Shown piece after piece: positions 46,019 through 57,844 of a DNA stretch of 64,000 nucleotides. Every line of letters begins with the position of its first letter. Position 1 is the stretch's first letter. The stretch comes from Rhizobium acidisoli (GTDB taxonomy: Bacteria; Pseudomonadota; Alphaproteobacteria; Rhizobiales; Rhizobiaceae): the NCBI RefSeq assembly GCF_002531755.2, contig NZ_CP035000.1:496001-560000 (forward strand), read 5' to 3'. The notes below the pieces were generated by a model. That model had not been told where the DNA came from. It did not search any database and was given only the letters and a program-made list of their open reading frames with translations. A program made the translations under genes and the position numbers.

Positions 46019-47824
46019 TCAGGCAGCGTCGCGATAGTTCCGCGCACCAAGCTCCGCCTTGCCCAGTTCGAACTGGGTGACCAGGTCGCGCAGGCGCTCG
46101 GCCTCGCCGGCGAGCGTGACGCTGGCGGCGGTGGTTTCCTCCACCATCGCGGCATTCTGCTGGGTCACCTGATCGAGCTGGTGCATGGCGGAATTGACTT
46201 CCGACAGGCTGGTGGCCTGTTCGCGCGCCGAGCCCGCCAGCGCTTCCATGCGCTGGTTGATATCGACGATGAAGCGGCCGATGTCGCCAAGTGCTGCGCC
46301 GGTCTGGTTGACCAGCTCGACGCCGCCGGCGACCTTGGCGGATGCCCGCCCGATCAGTTCCTTGATCTCCTTGGCGGCCTGGGCCGAACGCTGTGCCAGT
46401 TCGCGCACTTCCTGGGCGACGACGGCAAAACCCTTGCCGGCCTCGCCGGCGCGGGCAGCTTCGACGCCGGCATTGAGCGCCAGCAGGTTGGTCTGGAAGG
46501 CGATCTGGTCGATGACGGCGATGATATTGTTGATCTGCCTGGAGGATTCCTCGATCTGGCCCATGGCATCCACCGTCTGGGCCACCACCTTGCCCGAAGC
46601 GAGAGCGCTGCGATTGGCGTCGTCGGCGACCCCTCGGGCCTCTTCGGCAATCTCGAAGGCTTCGGTCACTTTGGCGGTGACGGCGCTCAGCGCCGCAGCG
46701 GTCTGTTCCAGCGTCGCCGCCTGCCGTTCGGTGCGGCCGGAGAGTTCGTTGGAGCCGTTGCTGATCTCGCGGGTGCCGGAATTGATGATCGACACACTTT
46801 CGGAGACGGAGAGCAGCGTGCCGCCGAGCTGCTCGACGGAAGCGTTGAAATCATGTCTCAGCGGTTCGAATTCCGGCGCGAACCGCTCCGAAAGCTTGAA
46901 GGCGAGATCGCCCGCCGCGAGCCGCTTCAGCCCGGCTGCCAGCCCCGATGTGGCGACCGTCAGCCGCTCGGCCGCGCTCCGTTCGGCCTGCTCCTGGTCG
47001 ACCAGCCGGTTTGCTTCCGCCAGCCGCCGGTTCTCCTCGGCCTCGCTTTCGAGCCGGGTGCGGGCGATGGCATTCTGACGGAAGACTTCCACCGACCCGG
47101 CCATCAGGCCGATCTCGTCGCGGCGCCCGGCATAGGGGATTGCCTTGTCGGTTTCGCCACTCGCGAGCGCCTGCATGGATTGGGTAATGCGCTGGATCGG
47201 GCGCGACACATGCCGGGCGATCGCGATCAGAATGCCGAGGCCGATAATGGCGGCGAGGCCCGCCAGGGCCAGTTCGATTTCGATTTTCGTCTCGAGCGCG
47301 CTGCCGGCGTCGGCGACACTCTCGGTGGCGATCTTATCGACGATGGCGTTGACGGCGGCAATGCCGGTCAGGATCGCCTGCTGCGAGCGCGCCAGCTTTT
47401 CGGTGGTCGGCACTTCATCCGCCGGCTGCAGGCCGAGGCTGACCTTGACGTCTTTTTCCCAGACACCATGCGCCTGGCGCAGCGAGCGCACGCCCTCGGT
47501 CAAGGACGCTGCAAGATCGATACCGCCGAGCTCGTCGAGCGATTGCGTCAGCGCACCGTTGCTTTCGTCGAATTCCGTCTTGACCTCGGCCGCCGAGACG
47601 AAATTGGTCATCGACAGCACCCGGTCGACGACCGATGTCGCTTGCCTGAACTGCTGTTCGATATGGGCGGAGGCCAGCTTGGCGTTCACCGCCTCCTGCA
47701 CCACCGCGGCAACCCGGGTCTGGCCGGTGACCGACTGGTAGCCGATCAGGAATGCGCTGCCGAAGCCGACGACGATGGTCGCCACCATTGGCACGAGAAT
47801 CTGCATGCGTATGGAGAGTGTCAT
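46019..47824 (-). CDS. Methyl-accepting chemotaxis protein, coupled to cytochrome peroxidase
   Basis: This 601-residue chemoreceptor has membrane helices at about 8-28 and 190-210, flanking a periplasmic helical sensor. HAMP segments follow ([17 protein letters not shown]) and the signalling domain contains [16 protein letters not shown]. It ends RNYRDAA and lacks the CheR-docking pentapeptide. ATG 47824 lies 10 bases after the peroxidase stop, with GAGGTG overlapping that stop, so the two are translationally coupled. A sensor linked to peroxide or electron-acceptor status is inferred from the partner gene. Confidence 0.92.
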   Translation of the reverse strand: MTLSIRMQILVPMVATIVVGFGSAFLIGYQSVTGQTRVAAVVQEAVNAKLASAHIEQQFRQATSVVDRVLSMTNFVSAAEVKTEFDESNGALTQSLDELGGIDLAASLTEGVRSLRQAHGVWEKDVKVSLGLQPADEVPTTEKLARSQQAILTGIAAVNAIVDKIATESVADAGSALETKIEIELALAGLAAIIGLGILIAIARHVSRPIQRITQSMQALASGETDKAIPYAGRRDEIGLMAGSVEVFRQNAIARTRLESEAEENRRLAEANRLVDQEQAERSAAERLTVATSGLAAGLKRLAAGDLAFKLSERFAPEFEPLRHDFNASVEQLGGTLLSVSESVSIINSGTREISNGSNELSGRTERQAATLEQTAAALSAVTAKVTEAFEIAEEARGVADDANRSALASGKVVAQTVDAMGQIEESSRQINNIIAVIDQIAFQTNLLALNAGVEAARAGEAGKGFAVVAQEVRELAQRSAQAAKEIKELIGRASAKVAGGVELVNQTGAALGDIGRFIVDINQRMEALAGSAREQATSLSEVNSAMHQLDQVTQQNAAMVEETTAASVTLAGEAERLRDLVTQFELGKAELGARNYRDAA

Positions 47825-47834
47825 CGCCTGCACC

Positions 47835-48821
47835 TCAGTTCGGCAGCGTCGGAAGGGGGATGTCCTGCTTCTCGGCGGTCAGGGTTCCGAGAAAAGCGAT
47901 CAGATCGCTGCGCTCCTGATCCGTCAGCAGAAAGGCCGACATGCCGGGATCGAGCGACGGGCGGCTGACGCCGCCGCTTTCATAGTGGGTGATCACCTCG
48001 TCCATGCTCTTCAGGCTGCCGTCATGCATATAGGGACCACGATAGAGCGTGTTGCGCAGGCCGGGCGTCTTGAAGGCATATTTATTGCCGGGGCTGCTCG
48101 GATCGATCTTGTAGCGGCCGATATCGTCGCTCGGCAAACCGATGTCATGGAACTTGTTGTCGGTGAAATTCCAGCCCGAATGGCAGGCGGAACAGCCGGC
48201 TGTGCCGGTGAACAGCTCGAAGCCCCGCTTGGCGCTGTCGGAGACCGCCTTCTCGTCGCCATCAACCCAGCGGTCGAAGGGCGACCAGTTGGATACCACC
48301 GTCCGCTCATAGGTGGCGATCGCCGTCAGCAGCGTCTCCTTGCTGATGCCCTTGTCCGGGAAGACCTCGCCGAACCAGTTTTTGTAATCGGGTATATCCT
48401 GCATTTCGGCCACGGCGTCGTCGAGCTTGCCGTTCATTTCGGCGGCGGCGGTGATCGGGCCCGCCGCCTGCTGCTCCAGGTTCGGCGCGCGGCCGTCCCA
48501 GAAGAAAGGCGAGACCCAGGCAACGTTCAGAACCGTCGGCGCCTGGCGTCCGAGCGCGGTATTGGCCGCGCCGATCGGCGTCTTCACAGGCGTCTCGAAG
48601 CCGAAGGACGGGTTATGACAGCTGGCGCAGGTCATATTCTTATTGCCGGAAAGCCTGGGATCGAAGAACAGCATCTTGCCGAGCGTCGCCAGTTGAGGGG
48701 AATAAGCCGTCACCCCTTCGAAAGGCACGGTCAGCGGCCGTTTATAGGCGGAAAGATCGGCGGCCGCGCCGGGCTGGACTGCGGCCAATGCGAAGAGGGA
48801 AGCTGCAATCAGGAGACGCAT
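47835..48821 (-). CDS. Di-haem cytochrome c peroxidase (MauG/CcpA family)
   Basis: This 328-residue periplasmic protein has a signal peptide ([15 protein letters not shown]..., cleaved near AAA at 20). Two c-haem sites are CASCH at 65-69 and CSACH at 210-214, the normal spacing for the family. It reduces hydrogen peroxide to water with electrons from cytochrome c. It is the first gene of a two-gene operon with a chemoreceptor. Together with katG and oxyR nearby it makes this part of the replicon rich in peroxide defence. Confidence 0.92.
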   Translation of the reverse strand: MRLLIAASLFALAAVQPGAAADLSAYKRPLTVPFEGVTAYSPQLATLGKMLFFDPRLSGNKNMTCASCHNPSFGFETPVKTPIGAANTALGRQAPTVLNVAWVSPFFWDGRAPNLEQQAAGPITAAAEMNGKLDDAVAEMQDIPDYKNWFGEVFPDKGISKETLLTAIATYERTVVSNWSPFDRWVDGDEKAVSDSAKRGFELFTGTAGCSACHSGWNFTDNKFHDIGLPSDDIGRYKIDPSSPGNKYAFKTPGLRNTLYRGPYMHDGSLKSMDEVITHYESGGVSRPSLDPGMSAFLLTDQERSDLIAFLGTLTAEKQDIPLPTLPN

Positions 48822-49011
48822 CGTTCTAGCAAGTCCGGAGGAAGTTTCTGGCTGATGCTAAATTTAGCGCAATTGCATTAATGGTATGTAAAGCAAAATA
48901 TACTTGAGGCCGACGTGAAGGTTTTGCCGGCTGGAGTTGTATCGCAGATATTTATCCCTGCGAAATACAATAGCAGGTTACTATTCCTCCATTGCAAATG
49001 GAGACGACGCC

Positions 49012-49491
49012 TCATCCCGCTCTGGCTGACGAACTCTTCCTATTGAGAAGGGCTGCGCGAATCTGTTCGTTCTTACTCAACAGGGGAGGGGGAACCGGTG
49101 CAGGCTGCTCGGGCGCTTCGGCCTTGCCGGTATTCTGCTTGAGGCTGAGGAAGCGTGTTTGCGCGACCAGCCGGTCTTCCGAAGACAGCGGCTCGACGGG
49201 CTCGCCGTCCACGCCATGGCGCATGGAATCGGGCTGGGCGCTGGCGAAATAGTAGCGCCGGCAATGGACATAGGCGGCGGTCGCGCGTCTCAGCGTCGTC
49301 ACGCCCGCGTCGGGCTTCAGGAGCGGGCGCAATTCGTTGAAGAGGCCGACGGCAAAGGGGAGGATCGGATCTCCGGGCTTCGCCGGAAGCACGCCGACTG
49401 GCCGGATCAACAGCGTGTTGATCGCGTTTGCTTTCTCGACGTCGAGCTCGGTTGCCGCAATCGGCCCGCGGCTGATCTTCCAGGGTTCCAT
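49012..49491 (-). CDS. ProQ/FinO-family RNA chaperone
   Basis: This 159-residue protein carries a ProQ/FinO-type domain at about residues 18-115: KANAINTLLIRPVGVL, then GLFNELRPLL, LRRATAAYVHCRRYYFASAQ and GVDGEPVEPLSSED. A low-complexity proline-rich tail follows. ATG 49491 is chosen because GGAGGA lies directly before it; longer readings have no such site. Family members bind structured small RNAs and promote antisense pairing; FinO itself controls plasmid transfer. Its place 4 kb from an antisense-controlled repABC origin is suggestive, nothing more. Confidence 0.78.
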   Translation of the reverse strand: MEPWKISRGPIAATELDVEKANAINTLLIRPVGVLPAKPGDPILPFAVGLFNELRPLLKPDAGVTTLRRATAAYVHCRRYYFASAQPDSMRHGVDGEPVEPLSSEDRLVAQTRFLSLKQNTGKAEAPEQPAPVPPPLLSKNEQIRAALLNRKSSSARAG

Positions 49492-49724
49492 GCATCCTCC
49501 ATAGCGACCGACTGTGATGGTATCTTGACGGACAGGGGCAATAGCGTTGCGGCTCGCATATTGCCAGCCCCGCTGCAAGCTGCCATTTCCGGGCGGATAT
49601 AGGCCGGCCTTATCGGCCTGCTATTGCACCTAATCGTTTTTATCGCGGAATATGCATTGACCTCCAGCATCGATTACACTTCTTATCCGCGCCCAAGATG
49701 AGTGACCGGCCGCGGGGAGGATAT

Positions 49725-50654
49725 ATGCGGGTTTTCTCGAGCATTGACGAGCTGCGCCACACGCTCGATGCGCTGAAGCGCCAGGGACGCACCGTCGGCC
49801 TGGTGCCGACGATGGGCTATCTCCATGCCGGTCATATGGAGCTCGTCTCGCGCGCCCGGGCCGAGAACGATCTCGTCGTCGTCTCGATCTTCGTCAATCC
49901 GCTGCAGTTCGGCCCGGCCGAAGATCTCAGCAAATATCCGCGCGATATGGAACGCGATGCGACCATGCTCAAGCAGGCGGGCGTCAATTTCCTGTTCGCT
50001 CCCGGCGTCGCGGACATGTATGCGCGCCCGATGAAAACCGTGGTCGACGTCCCCGATCTCGGCCGCGAACTCGAAGGCGCGGTCAGGCCAGGGCATTTCG
50101 CCGGCGTCGCCACCGTCGTCTCCAAGCTCTTCAATATCGTACAGCCGCAAACCGCCTATTTCGGAGAGAAGGATTACCAGCAGGTCGTCATCATCAAACG
50201 CATGGTGGAGGATCTCGCGATACCGGTGCGGGTGATATCGGTGCCGACCGTCAGGGACGGCGACGGCCTCGCATTGTCGTCGCGCAATGTCTATCTCAGT
50301 CCTGCGGAGCGGCGTGCCGCGGCGATCGTCCCGCAGACCCTCGACGAGGCCGAGCGGCTGGTTGCCGACGGTCTCACGGATGCCAGGGAGTTGGAAGCAA
50401 AGCTCACGGAATTTCTCGGTCGCGAGCCCCTGGCAAAGCCCGAAGTCGTCGCCGTCAGAGACGCCTCGACGCTTGAGCCGGTCGGCTCGATCGACGACCC
50501 GGTCGTCGTGGCGCTTTTCGTTCGGTTCGGCTCGACGCGGCTCCTCGACAATCGCGTCGTCCGCAACTGGGTTGCCGGGGTTATCGGCGGGAAGGGCCAG
50601 CCGGGAAAGGGCCAACCTGGAAAGGGCCAACCTGGAAAGGGAGTGACGAAATGA
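49725..50654 (+). CDS. panC: Pantothenate synthetase
   Basis: PanC joins pantoate and beta-alanine with ATP to give pantothenate, the coenzyme A precursor. The 309 residues contain the nucleotidyl-transferase motif [14 protein letters not shown] (HAGH at 34-37), FVNPLQFGP and GEKDYQQ. ATG 49725 follows GGGGAGG and gives the usual [10 protein letters not shown] start. The last 20 residues form an unusual GKGQP repeat tail. The stop overlaps the panB start (ATGA), so the two are coupled. In R. etli the only panCB copy is reported on plasmid p42f. Confidence 0.95.
   Translation: MRVFSSIDELRHTLDALKRQGRTVGLVPTMGYLHAGHMELVSRARAENDLVVVSIFVNPLQFGPAEDLSKYPRDMERDATMLKQAGVNFLFAPGVADMYARPMKTVVDVPDLGRELEGAVRPGHFAGVATVVSKLFNIVQPQTAYFGEKDYQQVVIIKRMVEDLAIPVRVISVPTVRDGDGLALSSRNVYLSPAERRAAAIVPQTLDEAERLVADGLTDARELEAKLTEFLGREPLAKPEVVAVRDASTLEPVGSIDDPVVVALFVRFGSTRLLDNRVVRNWVAGVIGGKGQPGKGQPGKGQPGKGVTK
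50589..50642 (+). repeat. 15-bp tandem repeat at the 3' end of panC
   Basis: Three full and one partial copy of a 15-base unit (GGAAAGGGCCAACCT and variants) encode GKGQP repeats at the PanC C-terminus. Copies two and three are identical, which indicates recent slippage expansion. The repeat is in frame, so copy-number changes alter tail length without disrupting the ATGA junction with panB. Confidence 0.85.
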
Positions 50655-51472
50655 GCGCCATCGGATCTCAAAAGCGCCTGACGCCGACCCGCATCTCAGC
50701 CATGAAGGGCGGCAAGCCGATCGTCTGCCTGACCGCCTATACGACGCCGATGGCGCGCCTGCTCGATGAGCATTGCGATTTGCTGCTGGTCGGGGATTCG
50801 CTCGGCATGGTGCTCTACGGCATGGAGACCACCCTCGGCGTCACGCTCGATATGATGATTGCCCATGGCAAGGCGGTGATGCGCGGCGTCGCCAAAGCCT
50901 GCGTCGTCGTCGACATGCCGTTCGGCAGTTATCAGGAATCGAAGGAGGTGGCCTTCCGCAACGCGGTGCGCATCCTGCAGGAAACCGGCTGCGATGCCGT
51001 CAAGCTGGAAGGCGGCGAGGAGATGGCCGAGACCATCGCCTTTCTGACGAAGCGAGGCATTCCGGTCATGGGGCATATCGGCCTGATGCCGCAGCAGGTC
51101 CAAACGGCGGGAGGCTATCGTTCCGTCGGCCATTCCGAACACGAGACTTCGAAGATCCGGCGCGACGCGCATGCCATCGGCGGCTCGGGCGCCTTTGCCG
51201 TCGTAGTCGAAGGCACGGTGGAACCGCTCGCCCGGGAGGTGACGTCAGCCATCCACATACCGACCATCGGCATCGGCGCATCCTCCGCTTGCGACGGCCA
51301 GGTTCTGGTGTCCGACGATATTCTGGGGCTCTTCAACGATTTCACGCCGCGTTTCGTCAAACGCTACGACGACCTCGGCAAGAGGATCGCAGCGGCCGTC
51401 TCCGTCTATGCCGACGAAGTCCGGTCGCGAAAATTTCCGGCAGCCGAGCATACGTTCAAGCGCCGCTCCTGA
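50651..51472 (+). CDS. panB: 3-methyl-2-oxobutanoate hydroxymethyltransferase
   Basis: PanB transfers a hydroxymethyl group from methylene-tetrahydrofolate to ketoisovalerate, forming ketopantoate, the first committed step to pantothenate. The 273 residues are the normal length, a TIM barrel with metal-binding [21 protein letters not shown] and VKLEGGEEM, and GHIGLMPQ. It overlaps panC by ATGA. The ketopantoate reductase that links PanB to PanC is not in this window. Confidence 0.96.
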   Translation: MSAIGSQKRLTPTRISAMKGGKPIVCLTAYTTPMARLLDEHCDLLLVGDSLGMVLYGMETTLGVTLDMMIAHGKAVMRGVAKACVVVDMPFGSYQESKEVAFRNAVRILQETGCDAVKLEGGEEMAETIAFLTKRGIPVMGHIGLMPQQVQTAGGYRSVGHSEHETSKIRRDAHAIGGSGAFAVVVEGTVEPLAREVTSAIHIPTIGIGASSACDGQVLVSDDILGLFNDFTPRFVKRYDDLGKRIAAAVSVYADEVRSRKFPAAEHTFKRRS

Positions 51473-51493
51473 GGCAGAATATGATCAGGTCCA

Positions 51494-52408
51494 TCACCGT
51501 GCGAGCTGCCGTTCGCGCATGATGTCGGCCGATCGGCGAACGGCCTCGGAAACCTGCAGCAGCTGTTTGGCCATGGGGGTCGAATTACGCCAGACCATGC
51601 CGATCGTTCGCGACGGCTGCGGCGACTGGAAGCGGGAGATCGAAACCTGTGCCGAGCGCGTTTCCACGGGAACGGCCATCTCCGGGATCAAAGTGATGCC
51701 GATGCCGGCGCTGACCATCTGGACCAGGGTGGAGAGCGAACTGCCTTCCATCACTTCGCGCGGGCGAGTCGAGCCGATCTTGCAGAACGACAAGGCCTGA
51801 TCGCGGAAGCAATGGCCCTCCTCGAGCAGCAGCAACCGCATTTCGCGCAGCGCCTCGCGTTCGGGCACCGGCTTGCCCTCGTCTTCGGGCCGCCGCACCA
51901 GCACGAACTCCTCCTTGAAGAGCTCGAGCTCGGTCAGCGACGGTTCCGACACGGGCAAGGCAACGATCGCCGTATCCAGCTGGCCTTGGGTCAGCTCCTG
52001 AACAAGCTTTGCCGTCTGCGTCTCGCGCACCTCGATCTGAATTCCGGCGAAAGTTTCGTTCAGATCGTTTATGATAATCGGCAGCAGATAAGGCGCGATG
52101 GTCGGTATGATGCCGATGCGCAGCCGCGACAGGAAGGAGTGGCGCGAGGCGCGCGCCAGTTCCCCCAGTTCGTCCACGCCGCGGAGAATTTCGCGGACCT
52201 TGAGAGCGAAGGTCTGGCCAAAGGCCGTCAGCTTCACCGCGCGCGCGCTGCGCTCGAAAAGCTCGCTGCCCAATTCCTGCTCAAGTTCTTTGATCTGCAT
52301 TGAGAGCGCCGGCTGGGAGATGGCGCAGGCGTCGGCAGCGCGCCGGAAGCGGCCATCCCTTGCCAGGGCTTCGAAATAACGCAGCTGTTTCAGGGTCAGG
52401 TTCTTCAT
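51494..52408 (-). CDS. oxyR: Peroxide-sensing LysR-type regulator OxyR
   Basis: This 304-residue LysR regulator has an N-terminal winged helix (FRRAADACAISQPALSMQI). The peroxide-sensing cysteines are in EEGHCFRDQALSFCK at residues 200 and 209, matching the C199/C208 pair of E. coli OxyR. It is divergent from katG with a 141-base gap, where it should bind. On oxidation it would activate katG. In R. etli oxyR and katG are reported together on a plasmid. Confidence 0.94.
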   Translation of the reverse strand: MKNLTLKQLRYFEALARDGRFRRAADACAISQPALSMQIKELEQELGSELFERSARAVKLTAFGQTFALKVREILRGVDELGELARASRHSFLSRLRIGIIPTIAPYLLPIIINDLNETFAGIQIEVRETQTAKLVQELTQGQLDTAIVALPVSEPSLTELELFKEEFVLVRRPEDEGKPVPEREALREMRLLLLEEGHCFRDQALSFCKIGSTRPREVMEGSSLSTLVQMVSAGIGITLIPEMAVPVETRSAQVSISRFQSPQPSRTIGMVWRNSTPMAKQLLQVSEAVRRSADIMRERQLAR

Positions 52409-52471
52409 AAGCTCAGCTTATCGCAGCAATCAGTAAATCCAACTTAAAATTATCATATGCTTCCGATATGA

Positions 52472-54736
<2,265 letters not shown>

Positions 54737-54749
54737 TCGGCAGCATTCG

Positions 54750-54783
54750 CCTGGGCGCAGCTTCGGCCGCGCCCGGGCTTTTT
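54750..54783 (+). terminator. Rho-independent terminator of katG
   Basis: A 9-base stem with one G-T pair (CCTGGGCGC 54750-54758 with GCGCCCGGG 54769-54777) is followed by CTTTTT, 13 bases after the katG stop. Confidence 0.85.
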
Positions 54784-54798
54784 CTCACCGCCAACGCT

Positions 54799-54850
54799 CA
54801 AGAGAGCCTCATCCTGAGGTGCCCCGCAGGGGCCTCGAAGGGCGAGGCGG
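54799..54850. repeat. 52-bp intergenic repeat, copy A
   Basis: The block starting CAAGAGAGCCTCATCCTGAG recurs at 63889-63940 with three mismatches in 52 bases. It contains a small CCTCATCCTGAGG palindrome. It is a dispersed non-coding element and sits between katG and the end of the convergent oxidoreductase gene. Confidence 0.75.
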
Positions 54851-54859
54851 GCGCGCCCG

Positions 54860-55828
54860 TCAGGCGAGCACCACCTTGCCGCCCGCCCGGAAGGGAAGGG
54901 CGGAGCGCAGCGCCTCGCCGATCTTTTCCAGGGGAAAGACGTCCCGCACCTCGGTCGCGATGACCTTTTCAGCGATTTGCGCCGCCACGTCGGAATAGGC
55001 GCGCTGGACCTCGCCCATGTCTTCGGAATGAACCCATTCCCGGAGATGGAAAAAGGAGAAGGTGATATCGGGATGGGCGGCCCAGAAGGAATTCGGGATG
55101 CTTTGGCCCGAAAGCAGGCCGTAATGCACGAAGTGTCCGCCTGGCTTGAGCGCAGCAGCGAGGATTGAGGCACGCGCGCCGCCGACACAGTCGAGTACGG
55201 CGTTCAGCCCATGCCGGCCGGCAAGCCCGTCGGCCAGATCGCCGTCCGCCCCATCGACGATGACGGACTCGATACGGCCGCTGAGGCGCGTGCGCGATTC
55301 CTCGCTGCGGACAATCGCCACCGGCTCGACGCCGACGGCATTGGCAAGGCCGATCAGGATCGATCCGATCGAAGAGGCGGCGGCATTGACGGCGATGCGC
55401 ATGCCGGGCCTCAGCCCGATCTTCTTATGCAGCATCAGCCAGGCGGTCATCGGGTTGACGTAGCTGGTCGCCGCCTCGAAATCGGAGAGCCCTTCCGGAA
55501 CACGAAGACACCAGCTGGGATCGGTATCCTTGAATTCCTGCCATCCGCCGGCGCTACGCACCGGCAATACGCGGGTGCCGGGCGTAAGCCCGTAAACGTC
55601 TTCACCGCAGGCCTCGACCACCCCGAAGGCTTCGAAGCCGGGGATGAGGGGCAGGGTCGTGCGTCCGGCATAGGCGCCTGAAATGGTGATGATATCGGAT
55701 GGATTGATCGACCGCGCCAAGAGCCGCACCCGGACCTGATCGCGGCGCAGCACCGGCAATGCGGCCCGCTCGATCCCGACGACATCCTGAGCCGGGCCGA
55801 ATTTTCGCACCACCGCCTGATATTGCAT
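54860..55828 (-). CDS. MDR-family zinc-independent alcohol dehydrogenase/quinone oxidoreductase
   Basis: This 322-residue medium-chain reductase has a GroES-like N-terminal domain (INPSDIITISGAYAGRTTLP, GFEAFGVVEACG). The NAD(P)-binding part is near IAVNAAASSIGSILIGLANA, where the usual GxGxxG is replaced by AAASSIG as in MECR/quinone reductases. No zinc cysteine cluster is seen. The start at 55828 (MQYQAVVRKFG) matches relatives. It is divergent from the thioesterase gene (53 bases) and may act on enoyl thioesters, which is inference. Confidence 0.85.
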   Translation of the reverse strand: MQYQAVVRKFGPAQDVVGIERAALPVLRRDQVRVRLLARSINPSDIITISGAYAGRTTLPLIPGFEAFGVVEACGEDVYGLTPGTRVLPVRSAGGWQEFKDTDPSWCLRVPEGLSDFEAATSYVNPMTAWLMLHKKIGLRPGMRIAVNAAASSIGSILIGLANAVGVEPVAIVRSEESRTRLSGRIESVIVDGADGDLADGLAGRHGLNAVLDCVGGARASILAAALKPGGHFVHYGLLSGQSIPNSFWAAHPDITFSFFHLREWVHSEDMGEVQRAYSDVAAQIAEKVIATEVRDVFPLEKIGEALRSALPFRAGGKVVLA

Positions 55829-55881
55829 TGCATCCCCCAGACAACAGCGGTTAGAACAGCCCACCAATTTTCGGTGACCGC

Positions 55882-56292
55882 ATGAGTGTTGACGACAGGC
55901 CTTTAACATCCTTCCGGGTCTCGATGCGAGACATCGACATCTATGGTCATGTCCATAACTCGGTTTACCTCGACTATTGCGAGGATGCGGTCGTCGAGTT
56001 CCTGCGGCACCGGGAAATTCTGAGCCACTTCCGCCACACCTCCTCGGGCGTTGCCTATCACGTGAAGAAGGCGGAGATCACCTTTCACAACCCCATCGAC
56101 GTCGACGACGTGGTCGAAGCCAAGGTGACGGTCGAGAAAATCGGGCGCACGAGCCTCTCCTTTGCGATCGAACTTTTTCGCCAGCGCGATGGCGCCCATT
56201 GCGCCTCGGCCGGGCTCGTCTGGGTCTGCGTCGACCTCTCCGACAGCCGCCCGACGCCGATCCCCGACGCCACCAGGGCCGCTTTGGGCTGA
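55882..56292 (+). CDS. 4HBT-fold acyl-CoA thioesterase
   Basis: This 136-residue hot-dog-fold thioesterase is of the YbgC/4-hydroxybenzoyl-CoA type. The active-site motif DIYGHVHNSVYLDYCED is at about residues 18-34, giving the catalytic aspartate-equivalent near Asp29-Tyr30. It would hydrolyse acyl-CoA esters. It opens a three-gene operon with an acyl-CoA ligase (gap 28 bases) and a thiolase. Confidence 0.88.
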   Translation: MSVDDRPLTSFRVSMRDIDIYGHVHNSVYLDYCEDAVVEFLRHREILSHFRHTSSGVAYHVKKAEITFHNPIDVDDVVEAKVTVEKIGRTSLSFAIELFRQRDGAHCASAGLVWVCVDLSDSRPTPIPDATRAALG

Positions 56293-56320
56293 CGGCCGAT
56301 CTTCAAACCCGCGGGTGTCC

Positions 56321-57844
56321 ATGCCGATCCATGCGCAGCTTCTTCGACATGCAGCCGAAAGGCCCGGTAAGCCGGCGCTGGCAATCGACGGCCGCTCGCT
56401 GAGCTACGGCGAACTCCATTTACGCGCCAAGGCGATTTGCCGTTTTCTCCAGGAATTGCCGCGCTCGTCCCGCCGCAGGCTCGATCTGCCCGGCGTGGAG
56501 AGGCTTGCGGCCCTCAGCCTCGGCAATCATATCGGCTTCGCCGAATATTTCATCGCCGCCACCGCCGCGCCGCATGCCTGCGCGGTGATCGACCCGATGA
56601 TGCCGCCTGAGAGAATCGAGCGCATCATCGAGCGGCTGGCGCCCGACGTGCTTGTCGTCGACGACGATAGAGGCCCAAGCGCCGAGATCGGTCGCAGGCT
56701 CGGTATCTCAGTCATCACCGCCGGAGCCGAGCCCTTCGATCTCGCCGAGACGGAAGGCGAGCTGTCTGATGATGCCGAGGGCATCTTCCTGATCGGCTTT
56801 ACCTCCGGCACCACCGCCGAGCCGAAAGCCTATGTTCGCTCGCGCGAGCAATGGCGCCGCAGCCTCGATCGTGGCCGCATGGTTTTCGAACTCGAAGACG
56901 CCCCGTCCACCCTGTGCCCCGGCGCCCTGGCGCATGGCCTCGCGCTTTACGCCATGGTCGAAGCCCTCGATGCCGGCAGCACCTTCCATTCGGTCAGAAA
57001 ATGGGATGCCGCTGCCGTCGCACGCATCCTCTCCGCCGAAGCGATCGAACGGCTGGTCGCCGTGCCCACCCATATAGCAGGCATTGCCAGAGCCTGGGCA
57101 TTCGAGCCGGCGCTGACCTCCCTGCGCGACGTCCTGACCGCCGGCGCGAAATTGGACGTGAACGGGGTCGAAGCCATGCGCCGCCTTTTTCCGAAAGCCC
57201 GCATCCGCGAATATTACGGCGCATCCGAGATCGGCTTCATGACCGTCTCGACCCTCGCCGGCGGCGCTATCGATTTTCCGATCGACCGGGTGGGCCAGGC
57301 CTATCCCGGCGTCGAGATTTCCATTCGGGACCCCCATGAAAACGATGTCGGGACCGATGCGCCGGGCACCATCTTCGTCAGGAGCGACCTGATCGCCGAT
57401 GGCTATCTCTGGGGTGACGACGGCCAGGCGTTCCGGGTCACCGAGGCCGGAGCGACGGTCGGCGATCTCGGCGAACTCGATGGAAACGGCATGCTGCGGG
57501 TGATCGGCCGGGCAGGCGGCATGATGATATCGGGCGGCAACAACGTCTATCCGGCCGAAGTCGAGAGCGCCTTGAAAACCTGCCCCGGCATCGAAGATGC
57601 CGTCGTCTTCGGCCTGCCGGATGCCTATTATGGCCAGCGGATCGTGGCGGTCGTCTCGGGAGAGGCGACAGACGTGAAAATGCTCGCCGACCATTGCGCA
57701 AGACAGCTCGCCAGGTTCAAGATCCCCCGGGAATTCTACCATATCGCCTCCTGGCCGATGACGAGCAGCGGCAAGATTTCCAGGGGGCAGGTGGAAGCCG
57801 CGGCCATTTCGGGAGACGGTCTTGTCCTACGCCTATCAGCCTGA
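56321..57844 (+). CDS. AMP-dependent acyl-CoA synthetase/ligase
   Basis: This 507-residue adenylating enzyme has the P-loop-like FTSGTTAEPKAY, the A5-type YYGASEIG and the GGNNVYPAEVE hinge. The catalytic lysine near the C-terminus is in SSGKISRGQV. It would activate a carboxylic acid to its acyl-CoA via an acyl-AMP. ATG 56321 (MPIHAQLLRHA) is the natural family start. Its end overlaps the thiolase start by 23 bases. The acid chain type cannot be told. Confidence 0.88.
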   Translation: MPIHAQLLRHAAERPGKPALAIDGRSLSYGELHLRAKAICRFLQELPRSSRRRLDLPGVERLAALSLGNHIGFAEYFIAATAAPHACAVIDPMMPPERIERIIERLAPDVLVVDDDRGPSAEIGRRLGISVITAGAEPFDLAETEGELSDDAEGIFLIGFTSGTTAEPKAYVRSREQWRRSLDRGRMVFELEDAPSTLCPGALAHGLALYAMVEALDAGSTFHSVRKWDAAAVARILSAEAIERLVAVPTHIAGIARAWAFEPALTSLRDVLTAGAKLDVNGVEAMRRLFPKARIREYYGASEIGFMTVSTLAGGAIDFPIDRVGQAYPGVEISIRDPHENDVGTDAPGTIFVRSDLIADGYLWGDDGQAFRVTEAGATVGDLGELDGNGMLRVIGRAGGMMISGGNNVYPAEVESALKTCPGIEDAVVFGLPDAYYGQRIVAVVSGEATDVKMLADHCARQLARFKIPREFYHIASWPMTSSGKISRGQVEAAAISGDGLVLRLSA

